Source: a virus. From it: a stretch of DNA of 44,387 nt. The notes below the pieces were generated by a model. The model made no database searches. It was not told the DNA's origin and saw nothing but the letters and a program-made list of their open reading frames with translations. The position numbers and the translations under genes were made by a program. Numbering within the stretch: position 1 is the first letter of the stretch; each line of letters starts with the position of its first letter. The DNA lies in IMG/VR virus record IMGVR_UViG_3300025141_011461, positions 1 to 44,387 of that record; one strand, written 5' to 3'. Positions 32,924 to 41,985 of this stretch are shown here, piece by piece.

Positions 32924-35900
32924 ATGGAAATAATAACAAATTATAGCAACGATACACGTAATATGATTTCAGGGTCATCTTATACATTACCTTCTGATTT
33001 AACGAATGATATGTATAAAATAAAATTATCTGTTTTTAGTGAAGCTGGTACTTTTTTAGGTGATTATATTTTAAAGGTGGGTGAAGAATATTATGTAAAA
33101 GATGGAAATTTATTTTTACGACCAAATGAATTATTAGATACTGAGAATTTTACTGAAGGTAATTATACTTTACGATTTGATTTTATTATAAGATATGAAG
33201 AACAATCTTTTTATATATCGGAAATATCTCCTACAAGAAAAGAAGTAAGGTTAAGTCATCATCCGGTAGGTGAAGGCGAAGTAAGTAGTAGTATTGCTGA
33301 CGATTTTTTAATTGAAAGTGGTAGTACATCATATACTTTTAATTCGTTCCTAGAATTAGGTCAGGGTAGATTAATTCCAATAAATTCTTATGCTTTTGAT
33401 ACTGTAACTGGTGGTGTAAGCACATTAATTTTAAAATTAAATACATCATTACCTGGAGATATTTCCACATTATCAACTGATTTTTATATTTCTAATAAGT
33501 GGTTAGGTTCACAAGAAGAAGATATATTTTTTATTGATAGAGAAAAACTTGCTATATCAGGTAAAGGATTGGAGATTGATGAAGGTTATATAACAGACCC
33601 AGTAGAAGGTACGGATAGTTATACAAATTATAATGACTTAATTTCAGGGTCGGGTTTAAGTGTAATTAAAGATTTTCAAAGAGCGAAAAAGGACAGAAAT
33701 CTTAATATTGATTATTCAAAATTTTCAAATCATACGTTCTTTGGTTCAGCAGAACAAAAATTAAAAAACTTTAAAGATAAAGCGGTAAAACTTGAAGGAC
33801 TTTATAACGAGTTGTCATCTTCATTAAGTTTTAGTAGCAGTAAACATACAATTCTACGTCGTAAAGATTTATTTAATAAGATAAATAATGTAAAGGACGA
33901 GTTTACTGCATATGAATATTTTTTATATAATGATAATCAAAATTATTCTACGGCATCTGCGCCAGGTCTTGGATCAAATTTGGCTGGAGTAAATTTTATA
34001 AATAAAGTAGTTAAACCAGGTAACAATTATTTTACAAAAATTAATAACTCAGAAGGGTTTGATACTGTATATCATAAATCATCAAGTGCTTCAACTTATT
34101 TACATCTGTTTACAGACATTTATAATGTAGAAGAACCACCATTTTATAATACGAATGATGATGTATATCTATCATTTATTGCAAAGGGATTTACTGGTAG
34201 TGCCGATTCACCAAATAGTGGATTTAATTTACATATAAGTGGTGGTGATGCTAATGTAAGTTTTGGAAATACTAAGTATAAAAATTATGATTATGGGAGA
34301 AATAGGAGAATACCATTTGAAGCATATAGTAGTGGCAGTTCTTTAGATTTCTCTCAAATATCAAATTCAACTATTACTGGATCTCATTATCAAAGATATA
34401 TTTTTAAAGGAAAACAAGAGTATTGGAGACCATTGAATGATGACCAAATGCTCGGTGATATATTTAATATGTCACTACATTCATTTTGGAAAAATAGTGT
34501 AGGTACTGTTACATTTGAAGTTTTATCTGGATCTAATAATGTACTTTCTGCTTCAATAAGTGGTAGTGCTGGTGATGGATATGCTTATGGAATAAAGGAT
34601 TCATCTGGACAGCATACTCCATATTTATTTCCAAATTATTTGGATAAAGATAATTTAGGACAAACATTTACTTCTAATACTGCTTCTGTAATGCCACAAG
34701 GAGATTTATTTCCAGTAGTTGTTGGCAAACAAGACTCTAGTAATGTATTTTTTACTGATGTACATGTTTCATATAATAATCCAACAGATGTTCATCCATT
34801 TTCTTCAATTTATAGACCACCGTCTGGTAGTTATGCTGGTTCTAGTAAATGGAATACTTGGTATGATGGTTTAATAACATCAGCATCCAATTATGATAAT
34901 GATAATATACATTCGTTTGTAAATAATTTACCATTTTTTTTACGAACTGATGCTGATCATGAAGTATTGAGAAAATTTGTTAATATGTTAGGTGAACAGT
35001 TTGACCTATTGAGAAATTATATTGATAATTATCATAATTTTTATAAGTTAGGGTATAAGAATCCAAGTTCTATGCCGGATAATTTATTACCAATCTTAGG
35101 AGATTCTTTAGGTTGGAAGGTGTTAAGTCCATATTCCGGTAGTTCATTAAATGATTATATTTCAAGTAATTTGGGTGAAGGTGCCGGCATTCAGGAAGCA
35201 ATAAATGCTACTTGGAAAAAAATATTAAATAATTTAATTTATGTTTATAAAGCAAAAGGAACAACTCAGGCAATAAGTTCATTATTGAATTTATATGGGT
35301 TTGATGCAAATTCTTTTAGAATGAGAGAGTATGGTGGTTCTGTTGCAGATCACAATCCAACTATAATAACAAATGACTCTGCTAACTTTTTAGAAGGAAT
35401 GAAAAATATAAAAGGTAATGTTTCATATGTAAAAGAAATATCTCCTTTTTGGTTGACAAATTTTAATGGGTCTAGTTCTATGGCAATTGATTGGTGGACA
35501 AATGATGCTAAGCCAAATGGAATAGAATTTTTATTTAATACAAATAAATCAACTAATAATCAAACATTATTAAGGTCAAGTGGTTCTAATGATTATTGGG
35601 ATTTGAGAGTAATCCCATCTGGTTCGTCAAATACAAAAGGGAAGATTGAATTTAGATTAAATTATAAAAAGAATGTATCAAGTGCTATTGGTACAAATCA
35701 TATTTCTATGTCAACTGCTTATATTGATAATATAATGGGTGGTAATATTTTTAATGTAATGGTACAAAGAAATATTGTTACTGCAAGTAATGCACTTGGG
35801 GATTGTGATTTTTCTCAATCTTATCATATGTTTGTAGCTCGTAAAGATGATGATAAAATCAAAGATGTTAATTTTATTAGTATGTCTTCACATGATTCGA

Positions 35901-37660
35901 CTGCTGGAAAATTAAATAGTACTGGTTCTTTTACTAATCAAAATTTTATAACATCGTCTGCTATGACAAGTAAAAATTTATTTGTTGGAGAAACATTAAC
36001 TGGCTCGATTGCTGAAGTAAGGGCTTGGGACAGTTATGTTAGTATGTCTAAATTTAAACAACATGTTATTAATTATCAAAGTATTGTAGGTAATAAGATT
36101 TCATCATCGGTTGCTGATTTAATTTATAGATATAAATTGGATGAAGGAATTGCTAATTGGAATACATCACCTAATTCAGGATCATTAAAAATTTATGATG
36201 CTAATTCAAATAATATTAAAGATTATACTTTTAATATATCATCACAATCTATTAGTAATAATTTTAATCCAAGAGCTGTTCTTACTGAACAAACTTTTTA
36301 TAAATTAACTGTAAAAGGAACTGATTCAGTACCAAATGATAATCAAACTAATTTAACACCAAAGTTGACATCGGTAGGACAATTAAATCCGGATGTAGAT
36401 ATAGTTTCTGAGCCTGAGGATTCTGTTGGTAAAGTAGAAAGAGTTGCTTCAAATAGATATGGTAGAGAGATATCTTATGTGAATGTTATTGATTCTCTTA
36501 TTATGAATATGTTACCTGATTTTAAAATAGATGATTTTATAGGAGATCCGGATGAAGATTTAACAGAGACGTATCAAGATTTATTAAAGTTGAGAAAAAG
36601 TATAATACAAGATTCAAATATTTCTGTTAATATTGTAGATAATCAACGTGCTGTTGAAAATCTACTTAATAATGCGGTAATGGAAAATTTAGAAACATTA
36701 ACTCCTGCTAAAACAAAATTTGATTTTTCTTATGATGTTAAGAATGATATATTGTTTAGATCAAAAATGAAAAGAGCAAAAGTACAGACAAAATTAAATC
36801 CAAATTATGCGACTGCTACTATAGATGCAGATAAGTGGGATGAACCAAGTATTACGTCATTTGCAAATCAAAATTATAAAACTGCTACTATAGATGCAGA
36901 TAAGTGGGATGAACCAAGTGTTTCTTCAACGGCTAATGAAAAATATAAAACTTCTACTGCAATTATATTGGATAATAGAGTTACAACAAGTGGTTTATAT
37001 CAAAATATACGTGGTGGTACGGCAGTATCTATGGTAGATACATCCAATTCGGCAAGACAACCAGTTTATAAAGTTGTACCAAAAGTTGGTGGTGGTAATG
37101 ATATGACTCGTGTTTTCTTGGGTTGGAAAAATGATATTGCAAAAAATTATGGAACTGCGAGTAATAATAGATTTTTTAAATCATCAAAACAAGGAGTACA
37201 CGGAGATTATAATACTTATAAATACGAAACAAGGTATACTTTTAAAACTATAGGCGATACAGAAGTTTTCATGGGTTCTGCCAGTATTCATGATAATTAT
37301 AGATTATTTCAAAATAGACATCTTGTTGATCAGAATAGTGGATATACTTATGCATCTTATTTTGGAGTTGGTGCTGGAATTACAGGAAATGCACCTAAAG
37401 ATGGGAGGATGGTTGGTAGGACAAGATTTTTTAGTTCTTCAAATGGTGAGATATTTTATCCATCAAATCATTATATTCATGCGAGAACAAGTAAAGATGT
37501 TTTGAATAATTTAATTTACAAAGGAACTCAACATAATGGTAGTCCATCTACAAAGGATCCATTGGGATTAGATACACAACCTTCAAGTTCTGCGTATACT
37601 ATCCAAGTTGGTGGTTCAGATACGAAGAGGAGATTAAAAGTGATAAGGGATATTAAATAA
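32924..37660 (+). CDS. Giant tail protein with tail-protein-I-like and LamG-like regions
   Basis: At 1578 residues this is the largest gene of the window. A helical stretch near 260-345 is coiled-coil-like. Around 655-790, FFLRTDADHEVLRKFVNML ... LLPILGDSLGW ... IYVYKAKGTTQAISSLLNLYG resembles phage tail protein I-type wedge proteins. A LamG-like sandwich lies at about 845-1045 (FVGETLTGSIAEVRAW). TATIDADKWDEPS occurs twice near 1297 and 1320. It probably joins the baseplate to fibres and may be a gp7-like wedge. There is no signal peptide. Confidence 0.6.
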   Translation: MEIITNYSNDTRNMISGSSYTLPSDLTNDMYKIKLSVFSEAGTFLGDYILKVGEEYYVKDGNLFLRPNELLDTENFTEGNYTLRFDFIIRYEEQSFYISEISPTRKEVRLSHHPVGEGEVSSSIADDFLIESGSTSYTFNSFLELGQGRLIPINSYAFDTVTGGVSTLILKLNTSLPGDISTLSTDFYISNKWLGSQEEDIFFIDREKLAISGKGLEIDEGYITDPVEGTDSYTNYNDLISGSGLSVIKDFQRAKKDRNLNIDYSKFSNHTFFGSAEQKLKNFKDKAVKLEGLYNELSSSLSFSSSKHTILRRKDLFNKINNVKDEFTAYEYFLYNDNQNYSTASAPGLGSNLAGVNFINKVVKPGNNYFTKINNSEGFDTVYHKSSSASTYLHLFTDIYNVEEPPFYNTNDDVYLSFIAKGFTGSADSPNSGFNLHISGGDANVSFGNTKYKNYDYGRNRRIPFEAYSSGSSLDFSQISNSTITGSHYQRYIFKGKQEYWRPLNDDQMLGDIFNMSLHSFWKNSVGTVTFEVLSGSNNVLSASISGSAGDGYAYGIKDSSGQHTPYLFPNYLDKDNLGQTFTSNTASVMPQGDLFPVVVGKQDSSNVFFTDVHVSYNNPTDVHPFSSIYRPPSGSYAGSSKWNTWYDGLITSASNYDNDNIHSFVNNLPFFLRTDADHEVLRKFVNMLGEQFDLLRNYIDNYHNFYKLGYKNPSSMPDNLLPILGDSLGWKVLSPYSGSSLNDYISSNLGEGAGIQEAINATWKKILNNLIYVYKAKGTTQAISSLLNLYGFDANSFRMREYGGSVADHNPTIITNDSANFLEGMKNIKGNVSYVKEISPFWLTNFNGSSSMAIDWWTNDAKPNGIEFLFNTNKSTNNQTLLRSSGSNDYWDLRVIPSGSSNTKGKIEFRLNYKKNVSSAIGTNHISMSTAYIDNIMGGNIFNVMVQRNIVTASNALGDCDFSQSYHMFVARKDDDKIKDVNFISMSSHDSTAGKLNSTGSFTNQNFITSSAMTSKNLFVGETLTGSIAEVRAWDSYVSMSKFKQHVINYQSIVGNKISSSVADLIYRYKLDEGIANWNTSPNSGSLKIYDANSNNIKDYTFNISSQSISNNFNPRAVLTEQTFYKLTVKGTDSVPNDNQTNLTPKLTSVGQLNPDVDIVSEPEDSVGKVERVASNRYGREISYVNVIDSLIMNMLPDFKIDDFIGDPDEDLTETYQDLLKLRKSIIQDSNISVNIVDNQRAVENLLNNAVMENLETLTPAKTKFDFSYDVKNDILFRSKMKRAKVQTKLNPNYATATIDADKWDEPSITSFANQNYKTATIDADKWDEPSVSSTANEKYKTSTAIILDNRVTTSGLYQNIRGGTAVSMVDTSNSARQPVYKVVPKVGGGNDMTRVFLGWKNDIAKNYGTASNNRFFKSSKQGVHGDYNTYKYETRYTFKTIGDTEVFMGSASIHDNYRLFQNRHLVDQNSGYTYASYFGVGAGITGNAPKDGRMVGRTRFFSSSNGEIFYPSNHYIHARTSKDVLNNLIYKGTQHNGSPSTKDPLGLDTQPSSSAYTIQVGGSDTKRRLKVIRDIK
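36812..36919 (+). repeat. Exact 39-bp direct repeat inside the giant tail gene
   Basis: 36812-36850 and 36881-36919 are identical over 39 bases, spaced 69 bp apart, so in frame. They encode TATIDADKWDEPS twice. A third, weaker element (KYKTST) follows. Sequence identity at the DNA level points to a recent duplication. Confidence 0.9.
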
Positions 37661-37677
37661 AGAAAAATTTTTTTGGA

Positions 37678-37687
37678 TATATTTATT
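37678..37687 (+). promoter_or_regulatory. Late-promoter-like motif TATATTTATT
   Basis: It lies 20 nt upstream of the ATG at 37708 and just after the giant tail gene, so it may start a new late transcript for the next structural genes. Confidence 0.5.
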
Positions 37688-37707
37688 ACTAAATAAGGAT
37701 ATTTGAT

Positions 37708-38364
37708 ATGGGAATATTGGACAGTGATACAGTTATTGTAGATGCCATTTTAACTAAGTTAGGTAGAGACAAATTAAGACAGGGACAACCTCTTGGAATT
37801 ACTCAATATGCATTTGGTGATACGGGGGTTGATTATACTTTATATAATTCAAACCATCCGTCAGGCTCAGATTCGTATGGTAGTGCTATAACTTCACTTC
37901 CCATGTTGGAAGCAGTTCCAGATGATGATGTGTTTATGAGATCAAAACTTTATGGGACAGGCCAAAGGGGAATACAAAATTTTGCTTGGATTAGTGTGGT
38001 GAGTCCACAAACAATACAAAGAGCTGGTAGTGGAAATAGTCAAGCAATTACTATTAGTCCATTAGTTTTTAGTGCTGGTGAACAAGTAGAAGGTAAAACT
38101 TTTAGGTTTACTGTTTTAGATATGAGAGGATTGACGGTAGAAGTTCCTTCACTAGATGTTGGTAATGGTTTTACTGCTGCTGATGTTGATAAAAGAAGTT
38201 ATGTGGGTACAGCTTTATCATTGAATGCAACAACCTCTGAAATAACTAGAGATATTACTAGAACTATAAATGTTGAATTGGAAGCCGGTGGAGCTGCTCC
38301 AGCTACTGTTTCTGTTACTGTTAAACAAAATAGTGATGCATCGTTATCTGCTACTACTAGTTAA
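37708..38364 (+). CDS. Probable structural protein
   Basis: This 218-residue protein has a helical N terminus (DSDTVIVDAILTKLGRDKLRQG) and then a beta-rich body with Ser/Thr-rich ends. It has no signal peptide or catalytic motif. It follows its own late-promoter-like motif and leads two related proteins, so a virion or fibre part is likely. Confidence 0.55.
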   Translation: MGILDSDTVIVDAILTKLGRDKLRQGQPLGITQYAFGDTGVDYTLYNSNHPSGSDSYGSAITSLPMLEAVPDDDVFMRSKLYGTGQRGIQNFAWISVVSPQTIQRAGSGNSQAITISPLVFSAGEQVEGKTFRFTVLDMRGLTVEVPSLDVGNGFTAADVDKRSYVGTALSLNATTSEITRDITRTINVELEAGGAAPATVSVTVKQNSDASLSATTS

Positions 38365-38377
38365 GGAATAAAAAGAT

Positions 38378-39406
38378 ATGAAACCTTTTAATTTTAATGA
38401 AGATGTTGTTTCAACTAATGTTGTAGTAACAGATGGTTTTTTTGATGGCGGGGCTGGTGTAAAGGCCGGTTCAAATTATACAACTTCATCTTTAACTACA
38501 GCTCAAAAAAATTATTATTATAATATACAATTTAATTCAAAAGATCATTTTTCGTGTACCTATGGACATATAGCAGGTAGTGGAAGTTCAGAACAATCTA
38601 CAACTGTAGAAGGTACAACTCAAGCAGTTTATAAACAATTTTATAATTTTACTGAAAATGATAGAACGAAATTAAGAGATCAAATTGGTTGGATAATTAA
38701 TAGTGCTACAGCATCTGATGCTTATATGATAGCTGCAGAACGACTTCAAATGAAAGATAGGTTGAATCCGGGAACATGGACTATTACATTATCTGGTTCA
38801 ACTACGGCTGGTGTTGGTAATTCATTATCTTTAACAGATAATAGCAAAACGACTGATCCAACAGCTGCTCCTTTTGGAGAAAAATATATTATTTATTCTG
38901 GTTCTGCTGGAAGTGTACAGAGTACGAGTACTGAATATGGTCATTTTTATCCTGATGCTGGATTATTTGTTTTAGGTGCTGCTCAAGTTTCTGGAAGTTT
39001 GCCAGGGTCATCGGGATGGATTCAAAGTGGTAGTGGAGATGTTGGTCAACATAATGGATTAGCACCAGATACGCGAGTTGCTGATGCTGTTGATAATGCA
39101 TGGAAACTTACAAGAGCTTTATCACTTGGTAGTATAACACTTAGGTCTGAAGAAAATCAATATATTTACGATTATTTTTGTAGAGCTAAAGCAAATGAAT
39201 TTAATTATTCTGAAAATTATACCTTTTGGAGTGGTTCAAATTTTGAAATAAGACATTCAGATATGCAGAATAATCCACAAACTTATATTAGTGAAGTTGG
39301 TCTTTATGATGCTGCTGGCGCTTTGATGGCTGTTGGTAAACTTAGTGCTCCATTAGAAAAGAATTTTAGTTCAGAGGCAATTATAAAGGTAAGATTAACA
39401 TATTAA
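38378..39406 (+). CDS. Probable fibre or decoration protein, paralogue of the next gene
   Basis: This 342-residue, beta-rich, Ser/Gly/Thr-rich protein has a C terminus (NPQTYISEVGLYDAAGALMAVGKLS ... KVRLTY) that matches that of the next protein. Both also have an NEFNYSEN/NEMNFTEN block about 35 residues earlier. The shared C terminus suggests a common trimerisation or attachment module with variable N-terminal parts. Confidence 0.6.
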   Translation: MKPFNFNEDVVSTNVVVTDGFFDGGAGVKAGSNYTTSSLTTAQKNYYYNIQFNSKDHFSCTYGHIAGSGSSEQSTTVEGTTQAVYKQFYNFTENDRTKLRDQIGWIINSATASDAYMIAAERLQMKDRLNPGTWTITLSGSTTAGVGNSLSLTDNSKTTDPTAAPFGEKYIIYSGSAGSVQSTSTEYGHFYPDAGLFVLGAAQVSGSLPGSSGWIQSGSGDVGQHNGLAPDTRVADAVDNAWKLTRALSLGSITLRSEENQYIYDYFCRAKANEFNYSENYTFWSGSNFEIRHSDMQNNPQTYISEVGLYDAAGALMAVGKLSAPLEKNFSSEAIIKVRLTY

Positions 39407-39415
39407 TGTTATGGA

Positions 39416-40246
39416 ATGTTTAAGAATTTTACTACCGAACATCAAAATGTTTATGAGTTTACAGCTCATAAAACTTACAAGTTAAATCAATCAGATTTAT
39501 CACGGTATCAGTTTTTATCGGCATCTAATAATTCTACTTCTGCAAGTTATTATCATTTCGCTCGTATAAATTTTTATTTAAGTGGTTCTGATTTAGTAGG
39601 TTCTAATCCTAAATTTAATTCTTATCCAACAGTAGGAAATAAATTTAATAATGATAAAATGTTTTTTAATAAGTTTTATAAAACTGGGTCATTGATATCA
39701 ATTCCACAATCTCAATTTGGGGATAAAATAAAACGAGGTTCGTTTACATTAACTGATAGTTCGACTGCATCAACTATAAAAATTATAGATGATTCTAATG
39801 GAAATCTTTATTCAACTAATGCAACTTTTTCCCAATCTGTTAGTGCTTTATCATCTTCGGATAATTATGTTGGTAATATTTTTTATGATATAGGTGTGTT
39901 TAGTATAACTGAAACTGCTTCATTTAATGGAAGTGTTAATTATTCAGATGTTACTTCTGGTGATTATACAGTTCAGTATCAAGGAACTCGTGATTTGACA
40001 ACTTATGAATGGGCATGTGGTGTTCAACCAAATGAAATGAATTTTACTGAAAATGTAACTATTTTTAAAGGGGGAGCCGGTGGTAATTTAAAAGATAGTT
40101 TGACATCAAGTTTATTTCCAACTTATATATCAGAAGTTGGGTTATATGATGATGATAAAAATTTAATGGGTATAGCTAAACTTTCAAAAGTTATACCTAA
40201 ATCGACAAAAATGCCTATGAAATTTTTTGTAAGAATGGATTATTAG
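39416..40246 (+). CDS. Probable fibre or decoration protein, paralogue of the previous gene
   Basis: This 276-residue, beta-rich protein ends with FPTYISEVGLYDDDKNLMGIAKLS ... FFVRMDY, the same module as the preceding protein. The N-terminal part is different. The start at 39416 has no strong ribosome site and lies 9 nt after the preceding stop, so re-initiation is likely. Confidence 0.6.
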   Translation: MFKNFTTEHQNVYEFTAHKTYKLNQSDLSRYQFLSASNNSTSASYYHFARINFYLSGSDLVGSNPKFNSYPTVGNKFNNDKMFFNKFYKTGSLISIPQSQFGDKIKRGSFTLTDSSTASTIKIIDDSNGNLYSTNATFSQSVSALSSSDNYVGNIFYDIGVFSITETASFNGSVNYSDVTSGDYTVQYQGTRDLTTYEWACGVQPNEMNFTENVTIFKGGAGGNLKDSLTSSLFPTYISEVGLYDDDKNLMGIAKLSKVIPKSTKMPMKFFVRMDY

Positions 40247-40256
40247 AATATTTATT
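40247..40256 (+). promoter_or_regulatory. Late-promoter-like motif AATATTTATT
   Basis: It lies 23 nt upstream of the poly-lysine peptide gene, with one mismatch from TATATTTATT. It would put the 3' envelope cassette under late control. Confidence 0.45.
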
Positions 40257-40279
40257 AATATAAACAATGGAGAAATAAA

Positions 40280-40474
40280 ATGAAAAATTTACTTAAACTT
40301 ATTCTTGCTTCTTTTATATTCTTATCTGCAACACCAGCTCCTGCTATGGATTTTAGTGCTGGGATGGAAGAAGTAAAGAAAAAGAAAAAGAAAAAAAAGA
40401 AAAAAGGCGAAAAAGCCGGAAAAGGAAAGAAGAAGAAAAAAGGTTTCTTTTCCAAAGTCTTTGGAGCAAAATAA
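40280..40474 (+). CDS. Secreted poly-lysine peptide
   Basis: This 64-residue protein follows GGAG. Residues 1-22 form a clear signal peptide (KNLLKLILASFIFLSATPAPA). The mature part is about 42 residues. It starts with a short acidic stretch (DFSAGMEEV), then two Lys runs (ten and five Lys) separated by GEKAGKGK, and ends GFFSKVFGAK, a short amphipathic tail. The A-run in the DNA could cause slippage. A strongly cationic exported peptide could bind LPS, DNA or peptidoglycan, or disturb membranes. No family is known to me. Confidence 0.62.
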   Translation: MKNLLKLILASFIFLSATPAPAMDFSAGMEEVKKKKKKKKKKGEKAGKGKKKKKGFFSKVFGAK

Positions 40475-40500
40475 TATAAAAACTATTTAGGAGAAAACAG

Positions 40501-41838
40501 ATGTTAAAGAAATTTGTAATGGGTCTACTATTGACCTCATCTTTGTTTGGACAAGATTTTTTATTAAACTTTGTTAAGTATTCCACAGCTTATGCAAGTT
40601 TTAGTTTAAATGCGCCAAGATATCAAGATGATAAATTTGCTATAGTTGGTGGTTTATCCACAGGTGATTTAGTAGTTGAACGAGATGAAAGAGAGTTAAA
40701 AGCTGATTTTCAAAAATCTTTTGGGATAAGAAAAATTGGTAGATTTAAATACGAACCAAAACGTGGTGTTAAAAATGCTGGTAATGGTGGAACTTGGTAC
40801 GATGGTTCAGAACAAAATGCAAATGAAACTGCTACACTTGGTCCTGTCAAGGGGTGGGAATATTTAATTAAATGGTCAGAAGGTCGCCAATGGGGTAATG
40901 AATATGTTAATCAAGAATATTGGTTAAGATACATTGGTGATTGGATGATTGCAAAAGTTGGTTGGACAGCGTTGGGATTAGAAGATATTAAATATGGACA
41001 AGGTGATTTAAGATTTAAATGGACACCACCAATTTTAGATGATAAATTAACATTTAGTGTTGGTGCTAAACATAGACAACATCCAGTATATGGATTTGAC
41101 GCTATGGTTCTTGATACTACTTGGTATAAAGGACAATGGTGGAACTTTGCAGAAGATGCTTTTGGTATTGATGATAATATGTGGTTTGATCCAACAATGA
41201 TTGATGAAGATGGTAATTGGATACATCAAGAACTTTATGAATTAGATCCTGTAACAGGTGACCTTGTACCAATAGAGGGTGATGGTCCTTTCTGGAACGA
41301 AGGTGGAGAATATTGGGGGCATGATTGGTTGTGGAGAGATGATAATGGAAGAATTTTTGCTTATACTGATAGAGAGTATTTCTTATATCATTTTCCAGGT
41401 ATGTTAGAAAATTATATTGGTGGTGTAAAGAAAGATTTAGGATATCAGAGAGAAACATCATTAGTACTTGGTGTTGATTATTATCATTATGCTGATAATT
41501 GGTGGGTGCATGCTTGGGGTAATTTTTTACCTTATCACTATGGGCATGATAAGTATTCTTATCATAATGCAATGCATTATCATAATCATTTAGATGGTAA
41601 AAAAGAATGTGATAAATGTGTTGCTCTTATAGGAGATGGAAGTGGTGATCCATCTAGATTTAAATTTTCAGAAGCTGGTATGGCTCATACTTGGACTGAT
41701 TATGACTTTGGTGCAATTTTTGGTGTAAAGATACAAGACAACTTAGGTGTGTTTGCTGAAGGTCGTTATCTTTATTATTGGGAACGGCCAGCATATGATT
41801 TTAAATTTGGATTAAACTATCAGTTTGTAGGATTCTAA
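40501..41838 (+). CDS. Putative outer-membrane beta-barrel protein
   Basis: This 445-residue protein has a signal peptide (about 1-18, MLKKFVMGLLLTSSLFGQ). It is rich in Trp, Tyr, Gly and Asp with alternating strand patterns (YLIKWSEGRQWGN, QEYWLRYIGDWMIAKVGW, KLTFSVGAKHRQ) and ends in an aromatic residue (KFGLNYQFVGF), as porin-like barrels do. The His-rich loop (YHYGHDKYSYHNAMHYHNHL) and the DKC near residue 379 could bind metal. A phage-encoded outer-membrane protein could change the host surface or receptor. AGGAG stands upstream of the ATG. The barrel is inferred from pattern only. Confidence 0.6.
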   Translation: MLKKFVMGLLLTSSLFGQDFLLNFVKYSTAYASFSLNAPRYQDDKFAIVGGLSTGDLVVERDERELKADFQKSFGIRKIGRFKYEPKRGVKNAGNGGTWYDGSEQNANETATLGPVKGWEYLIKWSEGRQWGNEYVNQEYWLRYIGDWMIAKVGWTALGLEDIKYGQGDLRFKWTPPILDDKLTFSVGAKHRQHPVYGFDAMVLDTTWYKGQWWNFAEDAFGIDDNMWFDPTMIDEDGNWIHQELYELDPVTGDLVPIEGDGPFWNEGGEYWGHDWLWRDDNGRIFAYTDREYFLYHFPGMLENYIGGVKKDLGYQRETSLVLGVDYYHYADNWWVHAWGNFLPYHYGHDKYSYHNAMHYHNHLDGKKECDKCVALIGDGSGDPSRFKFSEAGMAHTWTDYDFGAIFGVKIQDNLGVFAEGRYLYYWERPAYDFKFGLNYQFVGF

Positions 41839-41982
41839 ATGCCAAACAGAACTGCAAAAGATAGAAAAATTAAAAGACGCAAACTTAATGAAAGATGGAA
41901 AACAGAAGGTCGAACTGCAGTTCAACATAAAAAATGGTTAAAGAAAAATAAAGGTAAACCATTAAACCCATATGGGAGATAA
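41839..41982 (+). CDS. 47-residue very basic protein
   Basis: ATG 41839 directly follows the stop of the barrel gene (TAAATG); the frame ends at TAA 41980-41982. The product (MPNRTAKDRKIKRRKLN ... KKWLKKNKGKPLNPYGR) is over a third Lys and Arg with no signal peptide. It could bind nucleic acid. The compact packing supports it as a gene. Confidence 0.55.
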   Translation: MPNRTAKDRKIKRRKLNERWKTEGRTAVQHKKWLKKNKGKPLNPYGR

Positions 41983-41985
41983 AAA

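Noticed and set aside
40255-40586. Minus-strand Phe-rich frames opposite the poly-lysine peptide
   Set aside because: Poly-Phe is simply the antisense of poly-Lys; no starts with ribosome sites.
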